A DNA stretch of 64,000 nt from positions 10,467-74,466 of the forward strand of contig JAZOBE010000027.1 in the NCBI GenBank assembly GCA_045595785.1, written 5' to 3'. The position numbers were made by a program, and so were the translations under genes. Numbering within the stretch: the first letter of the stretch is position 1; every line of letters begins with the position of its first letter. Below the pieces are notes generated by a model, which had not been told where the DNA came from, searched no databases, and was given only the letters and a program-made list of their open reading frames with translations. This document shows, one piece after another, positions 32,202-41,800 of this stretch. The stretch comes from SFLA01 sp045595785 (GTDB lineage Bacteria; Bacillota; Clostridia; Oscillospirales; CAG-382).

Positions 32202-32234
32202 AGTCCCCCGACAAAAATCGGGGGACTTTCTTTT
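32202..32234. terminator. Bidirectional terminator, orphan gene/kinase gene
   Basis: AGTCCCCCGA (32202-32211) pairs with TCGGGGGACT (32218-32227), with T tracts on both strands. Confidence 0.85.
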
Positions 32235-32835
32235 ATTCTTCTTTCATAGCGGACACGATGATATCTGCACATTTTTCAATGCCGATAGCACTGCTGTCAA
32301 GGCAAAGATGGTAATTAAGGCTGTTGCCCCATTCCTCACCCGTATAATTCTTATAATGAGCGCGGCGCTTTGCATCCTTGTCTGCAAGACGTTTTTCCGG
32401 CTTATGCTCACTCTCACCGTAAAGGCGGACTATGCGCTGTGCACGAAAATCATCCGATGCGTGGATAAACACTCTAAGCACGTCGTCACGGTCCTTAAGT
32501 ATTCTGTCCGCACATCTGCCCACAATTACACAGGGTCCCTTATCGGCAAGCTCAAGAATAACCTTGCGCTGTATAACCCATAAAAAGTCAGAAGCGGACA
32601 TACCGCCCATAACACCGGGAACACCGGGGTTTGAAAAAGCATAAGACCACACGCTTTTCCCACGGGCATGCTCGCCTATCTGTTCTATGTATTCTTCGGA
32701 AAAGCCGGTCTCAAGGGCAACCTTTTCCACAATTTCTTTATCATAATACGGAATTCCAAGCTGTTCAGCCACGTTTTTGGCAACGGTTCTTCCGCCGCTT
32801 CCGAACTGACGACCGAGAGTAAGTATATTCTTCAC
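32233..32835 (-). CDS. Cytidylate kinase-like P-loop protein
   Basis: The 200-aa protein begins with a GTG start (GGGGAGG at 8 bases). It opens MKNILTLGRQFGSGGRTVAKNVAEQLGIPYYDKEIV: a P-loop-type nucleotide-binding segment of the cytidylate-kinase-like family, followed by FSEEYIE and the Arg-rich lid VRLYGESEHKPEKRLADKDAKRRAHYKNYTG. The family (AAA_26) phosphorylates an unidentified nucleotide or nucleoside; it is distinct from the housekeeping Cmk. It follows CarD by 23 bases and probably shares its transcript. Confidence 0.87.
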   Translation of the reverse strand: MKNILTLGRQFGSGGRTVAKNVAEQLGIPYYDKEIVEKVALETGFSEEYIEQIGEHARGKSVWSYAFSNPGVPGVMGGMSASDFLWVIQRKVILELADKGPCVIVGRCADRILKDRDDVLRVFIHASDDFRAQRIVRLYGESEHKPEKRLADKDAKRRAHYKNYTGEEWGNSLNYHLCLDSSAIGIEKCADIIVSAMKEE

Positions 32836-32858
32836 AATAAATACCTCCCCAAATGGCC

Positions 32859-33362
32859 TTATTTCCCCAAATAATTCTGTATGTATCCGCCAACCTCTTG
32901 CTTTGTGATCTTAAGGGACCAAGCAAACTCCTCACTAACCATACGCTCTGCGGATCTTAAAACGTGATCATCCGCATCAGACAAGCGTTTGCCTGCGGCA
33001 TCAAGCAGTTTCTTTTTTTCCAAAATACAAGCCACAAGTAAAATATGTGTCTTCATATCGCCGTTATGCAACATCTCACGGAAGGTGTTGATACGTGTCT
33101 TACGATCATCTATCCAGTCCAAGGAATGAGCTTTAACGTTATCAAGCACCTCTTCGAGCTGACCGGCAGAGTATACATAACGCATTTTTCCGCATAGAAT
33201 CGGATTATCCAGCGGAACGTACAGCACCGAAGCGGCACTGTTTACGGGACGGAGAATATAGAAAAGCTTATCATCCTCCTCAGAATTGCGCATGGGACCG
33301 ATATCGTCAACAAGGCATATTCCGTTGGTTCCGTAAACTACATATTCACCCTTAGAAAACAT
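32859..33362 (-). CDS. CarD-family transcriptional regulator
   Basis: The 167-aa protein starts MFSKGEYVVYGTNGICLVDDI, the Tudor-like RNA polymerase interaction domain (about 1-65), followed by a helical domain (about 75-167) with a leucine-rich end. CarD proteins bind the RNA polymerase beta subunit and act at open complexes, often on rRNA and stress genes. The ribosome site is weak (GGCGTGG). Its own promoter lies at 33400-33427. The kinase-like gene follows. Confidence 0.88.
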   Translation of the reverse strand: MFSKGEYVVYGTNGICLVDDIGPMRNSEEDDKLFYILRPVNSAASVLYVPLDNPILCGKMRYVYSAGQLEEVLDNVKAHSLDWIDDRKTRINTFREMLHNGDMKTHILLVACILEKKKLLDAAGKRLSDADDHVLRSAERMVSEEFAWSLKITKQEVGGYIQNYLGK

Positions 33363-33399
33363 TTTACACCACGCCTTTCCGAGAAGTTACCTAACTCTA

Positions 33400-33427
33400 A
33401 TTATAGCATAATTGTGAATTTTTTCAA
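33400..33427 (-). promoter_or_regulatory. SigA-type promoter for carD
   Basis: On the minus strand: TTGAAA (33422-33427), 16-bp spacer, TATAAT (33400-33405), extended -10 TGn. Confidence 0.65.
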
Positions 33428-33467
33428 GGGTAATTTTGTACAAACTATTAACGAAACTTATGTATGG

Positions 33468-33854
33468 TTATTTAAGCTTTGCTTTTGCTTTCTCCAAAAA
33501 ACGGTCAGACGTAACGATAAAACGCTCGTGGATTCCCTCTCCGATTTTGCCGGCGCTGTCAAACGCGCAGACTATAAACCGCAGATTTCTTCCGTCCACC
33601 TCGTTAAGAGCACAAGTATACGTAACCGTATCTCCAACGGGAGTTGCGGAAAGATGGGAAACGCTTATACGGGTGCCGACCGTGGTCTGCCCATTCTCAA
33701 GATGCTCCTTCACACAATTCATACACACGTTTTCCATTCCCGCGATCATTGCAGGGGTGGCAAGAACAGGGAGATCTCCGCTGCCAAGTGCACTTGCGGT
33801 AAGTGATTCTGTAACGATAACAGTATTTAAATTTGTTAATCCTTCGGTAAGCAT
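33468..33854 (-). CDS. FlK-type thioesterase-like protein
   Basis: The 128-aa hotdog-fold protein matches the fluoroacetyl-CoA thioesterase family: VLATPAMIAGMENVC (Thr33 and Glu41, corresponding to catalytic Thr/Glu of FlK), then TTVGTRISVSHLSATPVGDTVT with the catalytic His at 67. Most members here are general acyl-CoA thioesterases; fluoroacetate activity is not implied. GGAGGAG sits 4 bases ahead of the ATG. It follows TrhA by 14 bases in the same operon. Confidence 0.88.
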   Translation of the reverse strand: MLTEGLTNLNTVIVTESLTASALGSGDLPVLATPAMIAGMENVCMNCVKEHLENGQTTVGTRISVSHLSATPVGDTVTYTCALNEVDGRNLRFIVCAFDSAGKIGEGIHERFIVTSDRFLEKAKAKLK

Positions 33855-33868
33855 ATTCTCCTCCTGAA

Positions 33869-34537
33869 TTATAAAGCGTAAAAGGCTATTCCGATAAACT
33901 GAAGCGCGCTTCCGGCTATAACGAACACGTGAAATGCGTTATGCATATAACGGCGTTTTTTACCCAAACCGTAAAAAATCGCACCCACGGTATAAAACAG
34001 ACCGCCTGCAAGAACGTATAGAAATCCGGGTACGGTGAGCACCTCAATGGTAGGTACGATAGCAAAAATAATTGCCCACCCCATAACAATATAGCAAATC
34101 ATTGAAAACACTCGGTACTGCTTAAGATCTATAGCGGTAAGTGTTATTGCAAGGGCGGCACAGCCCCACTCGATACCAAAAACCACCCACGCAATGACGG
34201 GGTATACGGGACGCATTGCGCAAAGCAGAATAGGTGTATAAGTGCCTGCAATAAGCAGATAAATTGTACAATGGTCAAGTACCTGCAATACTTTTTTTGC
34301 TGTTCCCGGTTTCAGCCCGTGATAAATGCTGGACATACAGTATAGAAGTATCATCGCAGTACCATACACGGCCGAGGTAACGATTCCGTAAACACTGCCC
34401 TTAAAGGCAGATATAAGCACACAGGCAACCAGCGCGAAAACAGCGAAGGCGCCTCCGACAATGTGGGACACCATATTAAAAATTTCTTCCCCCTTGGTGT
34501 AAACAGGAAGAATTCTGTCAATAAGCTTTGTTCTCAA
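33869..34537 (-). CDS. trhA: TrhA / hemolysin III family membrane protein
   Basis: The 222-aa protein has seven hydrophobic segments and the PAQR/hemolysin III motifs: NMVSHIVGGAFAV near the start, SSIYHGLKP, and LDHCTIYLLIAGTYTPILL with conserved His residues, ending with MHNAFHVFVIAGSALQF. The family is inner-membrane and linked to lipid homeostasis; hemolysis is a historical name. It is the first gene of a two-gene operon with the thioesterase, behind a weak divergent promoter near 34566-34594. Confidence 0.9.
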   Translation of the reverse strand: MRTKLIDRILPVYTKGEEIFNMVSHIVGGAFAVFALVACVLISAFKGSVYGIVTSAVYGTAMILLYCMSSIYHGLKPGTAKKVLQVLDHCTIYLLIAGTYTPILLCAMRPVYPVIAWVVFGIEWGCAALAITLTAIDLKQYRVFSMICYIVMGWAIIFAIVPTIEVLTVPGFLYVLAGGLFYTVGAIFYGLGKKRRYMHNAFHVFVIAGSALQFIGIAFYAL

Positions 34538-34565
34538 AAAAAGTACCTCCGTTACTGATTATATT

Positions 34566-34594
34566 ATAATAACACTACAAAAAAAGGAAATCAA
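34566..34594 (-). promoter_or_regulatory. Possible promoter for trhA
   Basis: On the minus strand: TTGATT (34589-34594), 17-bp spacer, TATTAT (34566-34571). It is back to back with the GH3 promoter. Confidence 0.5.
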
Positions 34595-34638
34595 CACTAT
34601 TTTGTTAATATTCGCATTGACTAAAACAAAATATAGTG
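34595..34638. promoter_or_regulatory. Imperfect inverted repeat around the GH3 -35 box
   Basis: CACTATTTTGTT (34595-34606) is nearly the reverse complement of AACAAAATATAGTG (34625-34638), flanking the -35 element of the GH3 promoter. It could be a pair of operator half-sites. Confidence 0.4.
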
Positions 34639-34645
34639 GTACAAT
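34617..34645 (+). promoter_or_regulatory. SigA-type promoter for the GH3 gene
   Basis: TTGACT (34617-34622), 17-bp spacer, TACAAT (34640-34645), extended -10 TGn. Confidence 0.7.
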
Positions 34646-34666
34646 TACCGAAAGAGGTGAAAAACT

Positions 34667-37342
34667 ATGAAAAATATAAACAACGCATTTCAATATCTTA
34701 CCGGGAAAAAGGTATATTCGTATGACGATTCTTTTCCTTCCGCTTTACAATGCGGTACAGAAGCTATCGTTATGCTCGAAAACAAAGGCTGTCTTCCTTT
34801 AAAGGAAAACGCCCGAGTTGCGGTATACGGAAGAATGCAAAAGCATTATCTTTTTGCCGGAACCGGAAGCGGTGGAAGAGTTAATCCCCCCTACACCACC
34901 AACATTCTTGATGCCTTGAAGGACGAAGGTGTATGTGTGGATGAGGAAACCGAAAGATTTTATGATGAGTTCGTTAAGGAAAATCCTTACGATCCCGATA
35001 ACGGCTGGACCCATCCTTGGTCGCAGAAAGAGCCTGAGCTTGATGCGGAGTTTGTTAAAAAAGCGGCGCAAGTAAACGATACGGCAATAGTAGTTATTAC
35101 CCGTACCGCAGGTGAGGATAAGGACTGTGCACCTGTAAAGGGAAGCTTTTATCTTTCCGATACCGAGGAAAACAACATTTCTATTATACGCCAACATTTT
35201 TCAAAAGTATGCGTTTTACTTAACGTATGCGGCGTAATGGATATGTCTTGGGTGAAAAAATTCAATGTTGATGCTGTGCTTTATCTGTGGCAGTCAGGTA
35301 TGGCAGGCGGAAAAGCGGCGGCAAAGGTACTTACCGGAAAGGCTTCGCCTGACGGAAGACTGCCTGACACTATTCCCGTAAACCGTGACGTTTGCCCCGG
35401 TGCAAAGAATTACGGAAGCAACGAATATAACCTTTATCAAGAAGATATTTACGTTGGATACCGCTATTACAACACGTTTGCAAAAAATGATATTGCGTAT
35501 CCCTTTGGATACGGTATGTCTTACACAAGCTTTGATATAAAGGTTACCGACTGTAAAAATATAGACGATACTGTAAAAATATGCTTTACCGTTAAGAACA
35601 CCGGAGCGCACAGCGGCAAGCAGGTGGTACAATGCTACTGCAAGCAGCCTCAGGGCGTTTTAGGCAAGGCAGAAAGCGTTTTGTGCGGTTTTTACAAGAC
35701 ACCCCTGCTGTCTCCCGACGAAGAGTGTAACGGCACTATAACCGTGCCTCAGCGTCTCGTGGCATCTTATGATGACAGTGGAAAGACCGGAAACAGATTC
35801 GCATACGTGCTCGAAAAAGGCGATTACGTTTACTGCATCGGTGATTCGTCCGTAAACCTCGCTCCTGCCATTACCGTAACTCTTGATAACGACATTGTTA
35901 TTAAAAAGTGTGTTTCCGCACTAGCCCCCAAACGCGAATTTGACCGTATGGTAAACGAGGGTGGTGTTATCGGTACCGAAAAGGTTCCTGTAAGAGAAAA
36001 AGAATATCCTCTTCCCGTTTTACCTGACCTTCCTTTTACCGGTGATAAAGGCATCACCCTTTATGACGTAGCTGACGGAAAGGCGGAAATGTTTTATTTC
36101 ATCGCACAGCTTACTAACAAAGAGCTTTGCTGTATCGTACGCGGCGAGGGCATGAACAGCCCTAAGGTAACTCCCGGTACAGGCGCAGCTTTCGGCGGTG
36201 TTACCAAAGCACTGTGTGATAAAAAGATACCCATTATGTGCTGTACCGACGGTCCTTCCGGAATTCGTATGGTAAGCGATGCAAAATGCTTCTCCTATCC
36301 CTCTGCTACCACTATTGCGGCTACCTGGAACGAAGAGCTGGCGCAGGAAATGTATCTTAACTGCGGTAACGAGCTTGCTTCCTACGGCGTTGATATGCTG
36401 TTGGGACCCGGAACAAACATCCACAGAGATCCCATGTGCGGAAGAAACTTTGAATATTTCTCCGAAGATCCAGTTCTCGCAGGTAAAATGTGTGCTGCCG
36501 TATGCAGAGGTCTTGATGATGCAGGCGTTTCCGGAGTAATCAAGCATTTTCTTGCAAACAATCAGGAGCAGGCGCGTCATGACGTTGACTCCGTCATCTC
36601 TGAACGTGCGGTACGCGAAATATATGCATTCCCCTTCTATATTGCGGTCACCGAAAGCAACGTGCGCGCTGTAATGACCTCTTACAACCCCGTAAACGGA
36701 ATTTGGGCGGCAAGTAATCCCGACCTGTGTCTTGGAATTCTCCGTGATGATTTCGGATTTGACGGATTTGTAATGAGTGACTGGTGGGCAAAGACAAGTG
36801 GTGACGACGGAAAGGGCTGTATAACCAATCTTAAAGCAATGGTAAAGGCTCAGAACGATGTTTATATGGTATGTCCCGATGCCGAAACAAGAGAAGATAA
36901 TCTGGAAGAGTCACTTGCTTCCGGCGTTCTTACCAGAGCACAGCTTGGCGCTTGTGCCGAACACATCTGTCGCTATGCTATAGAAAGCCTCTCTTTCAAG
37001 GCAATGCGTGAGGGCTACGGTAATCAGGACCCCAAGAGCATGATCGAGGGAAAAGAGCCTGTATTCGTTTCTGAGGTAACCGAAAACAAAGCGGTATTTA
37101 ACTCCGACAAAGCACGCAGAGCAGTTCTGGCAGTAGAAATAATGTCTGATACACCTGCACTCACTCAATCGGATATTCAGCTTATTATAAGCGTTAAAAA
37201 TGCCGCAACCTATACAGTCGGCGGCACTGAAGGTAAAACCGTTACCGAATACAGAGTTATAAGCCTTATTGAAGGAAATAATGATATGCTGTTCGTAACA
37301 GGATCCGACATGGTAAAGGTACTTAAGGTAGAAATCTATTAA
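34667..37342 (+). CDS. Domain-permuted GH3 beta-glycosidase
   Basis: The 891-aa cytoplasmic-type protein (no signal peptide) has the GH3 parts in reversed order: first the alpha/beta C-domain (about 20-285, with VAVYGRMQKHYLFAGTGSGGRV), then an FnIII-type domain (about 295-400), then the TIM-barrel N-domain (about 480-790). The nucleophile Asp lies in VMSDWWA (about residue 705), with DGPSGIRM and GVIKHFLANNQE upstream. This permuted layout is known in some clostridial beta-glucosidases. It likely cleaves beta-linked oligosaccharides imported by the cell. AAAGAGG precedes the ATG. Confidence 0.92.
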   Translation: MKNINNAFQYLTGKKVYSYDDSFPSALQCGTEAIVMLENKGCLPLKENARVAVYGRMQKHYLFAGTGSGGRVNPPYTTNILDALKDEGVCVDEETERFYDEFVKENPYDPDNGWTHPWSQKEPELDAEFVKKAAQVNDTAIVVITRTAGEDKDCAPVKGSFYLSDTEENNISIIRQHFSKVCVLLNVCGVMDMSWVKKFNVDAVLYLWQSGMAGGKAAAKVLTGKASPDGRLPDTIPVNRDVCPGAKNYGSNEYNLYQEDIYVGYRYYNTFAKNDIAYPFGYGMSYTSFDIKVTDCKNIDDTVKICFTVKNTGAHSGKQVVQCYCKQPQGVLGKAESVLCGFYKTPLLSPDEECNGTITVPQRLVASYDDSGKTGNRFAYVLEKGDYVYCIGDSSVNLAPAITVTLDNDIVIKKCVSALAPKREFDRMVNEGGVIGTEKVPVREKEYPLPVLPDLPFTGDKGITLYDVADGKAEMFYFIAQLTNKELCCIVRGEGMNSPKVTPGTGAAFGGVTKALCDKKIPIMCCTDGPSGIRMVSDAKCFSYPSATTIAATWNEELAQEMYLNCGNELASYGVDMLLGPGTNIHRDPMCGRNFEYFSEDPVLAGKMCAAVCRGLDDAGVSGVIKHFLANNQEQARHDVDSVISERAVREIYAFPFYIAVTESNVRAVMTSYNPVNGIWAASNPDLCLGILRDDFGFDGFVMSDWWAKTSGDDGKGCITNLKAMVKAQNDVYMVCPDAETREDNLEESLASGVLTRAQLGACAEHICRYAIESLSFKAMREGYGNQDPKSMIEGKEPVFVSEVTENKAVFNSDKARRAVLAVEIMSDTPALTQSDIQLIISVKNAATYTVGGTEGKTVTEYRVISLIEGNNDMLFVTGSDMVKVLKVEIY

Positions 37343-37359
37343 ATAATCTCAAAAGAATT

Positions 37360-37388
37360 AAAGCCCGACATATGTCGGGCTTTTGTTT
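37360..37388. terminator. Bidirectional terminator, GH3/PpiC genes
   Basis: AAAGCCCGACA (37360-37370) pairs with TGTCGGGCTTT (37373-37383). T tracts lie on both strands. Confidence 0.85.
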
Positions 37389-37398
37389 TCGGAATTGA

Positions 37399-38862
37399 TT
37401 ACTTGTTTTTGCGCTCGGGTATGGAATATATTTTATCCTGATTTTCGGTGAGGGTTACTTCGGAAGAGATCTTCTTGAAAGTCTCTGTTGCGGCAGCCTC
37501 TGCAGATTCGTTGAAACAAATAAGCTGCCAATTCAAAAGAGAGTCTCCGCTGAAATACATTACGTGGTAACCGTAGCTGGTGGAAACAATTCCGGTGTCT
37601 CCTGCTTTACGGCTTTCATCAAAGCACCACGCATCAAACTCCTCAACCATCTGTCCCTTAACAACCCGCTTATAAAGTCCGCCGGTTGCATAAGAGCCGG
37701 GATCGGTGGAATAGCGGGTTGCGAGCACAGCAAAATCCTCTTCGCTGCCGCCGTTAAACTCTTGAAGTATACGCTCAGCCTCTGCTTTTGCCGCCTCCTT
37801 GGAATCAAAATCATCCAGAGACACCAGAATATGGCGAACGTTTACGGATTTCTGCATATCAAAATACGGCGCAGTAATCAGCATATACACGTTATAGCAG
37901 TTCTTGGTGGAATCCTGAATCACCTTTGTACCGTTGACCTCAGCTTCTTCAAAAAGCCAATCGCCGAGAGTGCCCGAGGTATATGCGGCGGCGTTTACTG
38001 CCATACCGTCAACCACCTTTTTGACTGCCTCATCCTTTTCGTCAAGAACGGTTATCTTTCCGTCTGTATGATGCTTTACAGCGGCAAGCTTGAATTCCTC
38101 CGCTGTTTTGGAAAGTGCGATAGTTTCGGCGGTATTCTCTGCCTTTTCCTTTGCGGCGGCATCATCTTTCGCATATTTTACGGAATAAACGAGGTAATCC
38201 ACACGCTGGCATTTGGTAGGATTCTTTTCTCGGTATTCCTCAATCTCCTTAAGAGTTGCGGCGTTTTCCTCGTACAGCTTGGCATTGTATTCTGCAGCAA
38301 GAGCGGAAATATACAATGCGTTATAGATGTCCTCGGAATCCACACCTCTGCCGTAAAGAGATGTATCGTATCCCTCAGCACGGGTCTTGAGCGCCGTTTT
38401 CATATCATCTAAAAGATCAAATCCAGCTTTTACAGCCGCTTCACAGTAATAAATATAAGCGCCTACGTTTGCGTATGCCGCATCGGCAAAATATTCAAAG
38501 AAGCTTTGCTGTTGATTAAACTTTTGCTTTTTAAGGGGCTTATCCTTATCAAAGGATATGGCACCCAAAGAATCGCCGTAGTAATCCAGAAAATAATCGT
38601 ACTGCTCGTATATGAAATAGCTGAATGTTCCTTTTGTTACAGTAAAGTTATCACTTTTTATAACCGCGCTGTTAAGGGTTATGCCCGAATCCAGCACAAG
38701 ATTTACACACAACACGGTAACCAGCACTGCAGCGACGATGCATCCCAGGATGCAGGAGGAATTTCTTAACAATCTTTTTTGGTATTGCTTTCTCTCTTTT
38801 TCCAGACGTGCATTTTTTCTCTGCTCCGCAAGATAAGAGCTTTTACTTGACTTTTTTGACAT
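37399..38862 (-). CDS. PpiC/PrsA-like membrane-anchored peptidyl-prolyl isomerase
   Basis: The 487-aa protein has a very basic cytoplasmic N-terminus (1-33), one helix (about 35-57), a helical chaperone region, and a parvulin-type domain (about 342-455: NVRHILVSLDDF, YSTDPGSYATGGLYKRV, FDAWCFDE, SYGYHVMYF). It is predicted to fold secreted proteins outside the membrane. Its ATG lies 20 bases inside the end of the subtilase gene, so translation is coupled. That pairing suggests it assists folding of the large subtilase. Confidence 0.9.
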   Translation of the reverse strand: MSKKSSKSSYLAEQRKNARLEKERKQYQKRLLRNSSCILGCIVAAVLVTVLCVNLVLDSGITLNSAVIKSDNFTVTKGTFSYFIYEQYDYFLDYYGDSLGAISFDKDKPLKKQKFNQQQSFFEYFADAAYANVGAYIYYCEAAVKAGFDLLDDMKTALKTRAEGYDTSLYGRGVDSEDIYNALYISALAAEYNAKLYEENAATLKEIEEYREKNPTKCQRVDYLVYSVKYAKDDAAAKEKAENTAETIALSKTAEEFKLAAVKHHTDGKITVLDEKDEAVKKVVDGMAVNAAAYTSGTLGDWLFEEAEVNGTKVIQDSTKNCYNVYMLITAPYFDMQKSVNVRHILVSLDDFDSKEAAKAEAERILQEFNGGSEEDFAVLATRYSTDPGSYATGGLYKRVVKGQMVEEFDAWCFDESRKAGDTGIVSTSYGYHVMYFSGDSLLNWQLICFNESAEAAATETFKKISSEVTLTENQDKIYSIPERKNK

Positions 38863-41800
38863 TATTCTTTCCCTTTCGGTATATTATAAAAAATATTAAT
38901 ACTGCCGCAACAACACAGCAGACGGACACCGCGGCAATAAATCCGCCGTTATCATTTTCAGTATCGTCCTGAGGTAAGCTTTCTTCCGATGGCTCGGTGG
39001 ATGACACTTCCGCCGCTGCCTTACGGACTACCGTAACAGTGTAGCTTATTTCTGTTCCGTCCTCCGCCACGCAGGTAAACACAACGTCGGTACTGCCCAC
39101 AGGATAGCTTTCAGGCGCTATAACAGTCACGGTGGTATTCTCGTCCCTGGTCAAATAAGAAAACTCGGGGTCGGAAGAATCAAAAGGAATTGTAAGCTTA
39201 TACTTAAGCCGCTCAGGCTCAAATTCAGGAAGCATATCTCCCACAGAAGCGGACAAGGAAGAAAGATACGGATCATTGGCAAGAATCTTCTCGGCACTTC
39301 TGGTAACGTATATTCTGTAGTCGGTAGATACGCCCTCCGGTGAGGTATATCGAATATTTACGGTAAGCTCGTCGGTTTCGGGAATAACAGTATCAGAAAT
39401 ATCCAGCTTGCCGCCTTCGGGGTAATCTGCAGAAATATCCAAGGTTACTGCATCAAAAGGAACGGTAACCGAATAATTGCGGACCGTAGGATTAAACACA
39501 AAGTATTCCGCGTTGGATATCTCCATACTGAAGTCCGAAGCTGTCCTGCGCTGAACAACTGCCGTTTTAACCGATTCCTCGGAAAGCAGTACCTGTTCTC
39601 CCAAGGTAACACCGCAGTTTTTGAGAGTAAACGAAGTCTCGGCAAGCGGCGCGTTTTCCTTTACGCGGAAGCGTGCCGTGCCAAAAGTTTTTACGGTACG
39701 GGCAGAGGCGTTGCCGTCTTTATCAAACGCGGAAAAAATCACTTTTCCCTCGTCTACAGCCGAAACAAGTTCATAATTGATTCCGGTCACGTACAACAGC
39801 TCAAACACTTCGGCATCATATTCCAAAATACCACAAGCTGAATCTACTCCCTTGCCGTTATCAACGTAAAGAATGACCGAAAACTCACCGACGGGATGCA
39901 ACACCGCAGGAACGGAAGCGGTAACATAAGGCGTACCGTAAGGCAAGGCGTTGAAAATATTAAACTCGTTTATCATTAAAACAAGTGCGCTTGTATCGCT
40001 ATCGGTAATCTTCCCGTCAAAATCGCAATCCAGCGATGACGAAATAAGAAGTCCGCTTTCGTATCCGCTGATACATCTTGAAAGCAAGCGCATATCGGCA
40101 GGTGAAAGAAGTCCGTCGCCATCCCCGTCGCCTTTAACAATAATAGTAATACCGGTTATGGCTTCGCTCGTATCGGACAAAAATTTTATCACGTTGCCTG
40201 TGCCGACAAAGCTATCGGGCATGATATCAACGCCGTCTGAATCTACAAAACGGCGGTGATGTGCTTCCGAAACGATAAAGCTGTTAAGCTTGCCTGCAGT
40301 AATTCCGGCAGGCACCGTGCAGGTTCTCGTAACGGCATCAAAAACAATACTGCTGTCAGAAAAACCGATAGCAAGCTGTGTTACGTTTATTTTTATGCTT
40401 GCGCTAAATCCACCTGCAACTACAGTAACCGTTGAAACGCCTTCGCTGACAGCGGTAACGAAACCGTTTTGGTTTACCGTAACGCTATCGCCGGATACGG
40501 AAAACTCAGCATCCACCGCAGAGGCTCCGTAAGGCAGGTACTCAACAAGAAGATAATCGCTTGTGCCCAGACTCATTTCGCGGCTGCCGCCCGAAACGGC
40601 AATTCCCTCAAGCGCGGGAATGACTGAAAACTCGGAAGCAAAGATAATGCCGAAGGGCATAACACATTCCAACCGATGGACTCCGCCATTTGTACAGATA
40701 CCGTCTTCAAGAAAAGCGCCGTCCACAAATAGTACGCCTCTATCGGAGGAGATTTCCGTAGAAATATCGTATATTCCCTCTCCGCCCACAACATTGGGCT
40801 TTTTGCCGGTATCGTCACCGCCATGGAAAACAATGCTTTTGTGTGACACGAAAACGTTTTTTCCGTCCGCAAACACACCGCTGTACACCTCATCGGAAAG
40901 CTTCTCTCCGTAAGGGGAATACACTCCGCCATCGGTAAATACGAGCCCGTCCGTAACTCCGTTTATGCTATGAGGTATCTTACCCATAACGTCACCGGTA
41001 ACGGTAAGATAAACAGTGTCACGGGAGGTGATATAAACGCCGTCGGTATAACTGAAGGGAGTATCACCGGAATCAATGCTTCCGATAAAAGCACCGTCAA
41101 AACCGAACATACCGATTCCCTCGGAGCTTGCCACGAACACGGTATCTGCATGAAGCGCTATATCCGAAATACTAAGGTCTCTGAGATATACGGTATTCTT
41201 TCCGTCAAACAAAACAAGGTCGTTTCCGTATTTAGCCGCCAAGCCGTAATATCCTGCCAGTGCTTTATCCGGCACGGAAAGGAAAGAATAGTATTCGTAT
41301 TCAAAGGTTTTGGAATCTACCGTGCAAAAGCCGTTTTCAAAAAACACATAAAGGTATCCGCCGCCTGCGGCGATATAAAGCGGAATATCTGTAAAGGGCA
41401 ATATACCCGATGCCGAGAAGGTAATATCTGTATAAAATACTCTTCCGCCGCTTAAAAGATATATCTTGTCAGTAGCAGTATCAAGCACGACCTGCTCAAC
41501 CTCATCGGACAAATAAGCAGAAGAGGTATACTTGTTATAAGCAGACGGAACGCCTGTAATTCCCATAGCTATAGGTGCGGCGATATCTGTAATATCAGCA
41601 AAGACCACCAGCCCACTTTCCTTAAACAAAGCAAAGGAATTGCTGATACAGACAGCTTCCTCACTGAATGCGTACAGCAGACTTCCGTCTTTAATATCAA
41701 CTACGCCGAAGGTAGTATATACTACGTCTCCGTTTATGGAAAGAATATTGCCATAAGGAGTTGTGAGAACGGGAGAACCGTTAAAATACAGACGGTTCTC

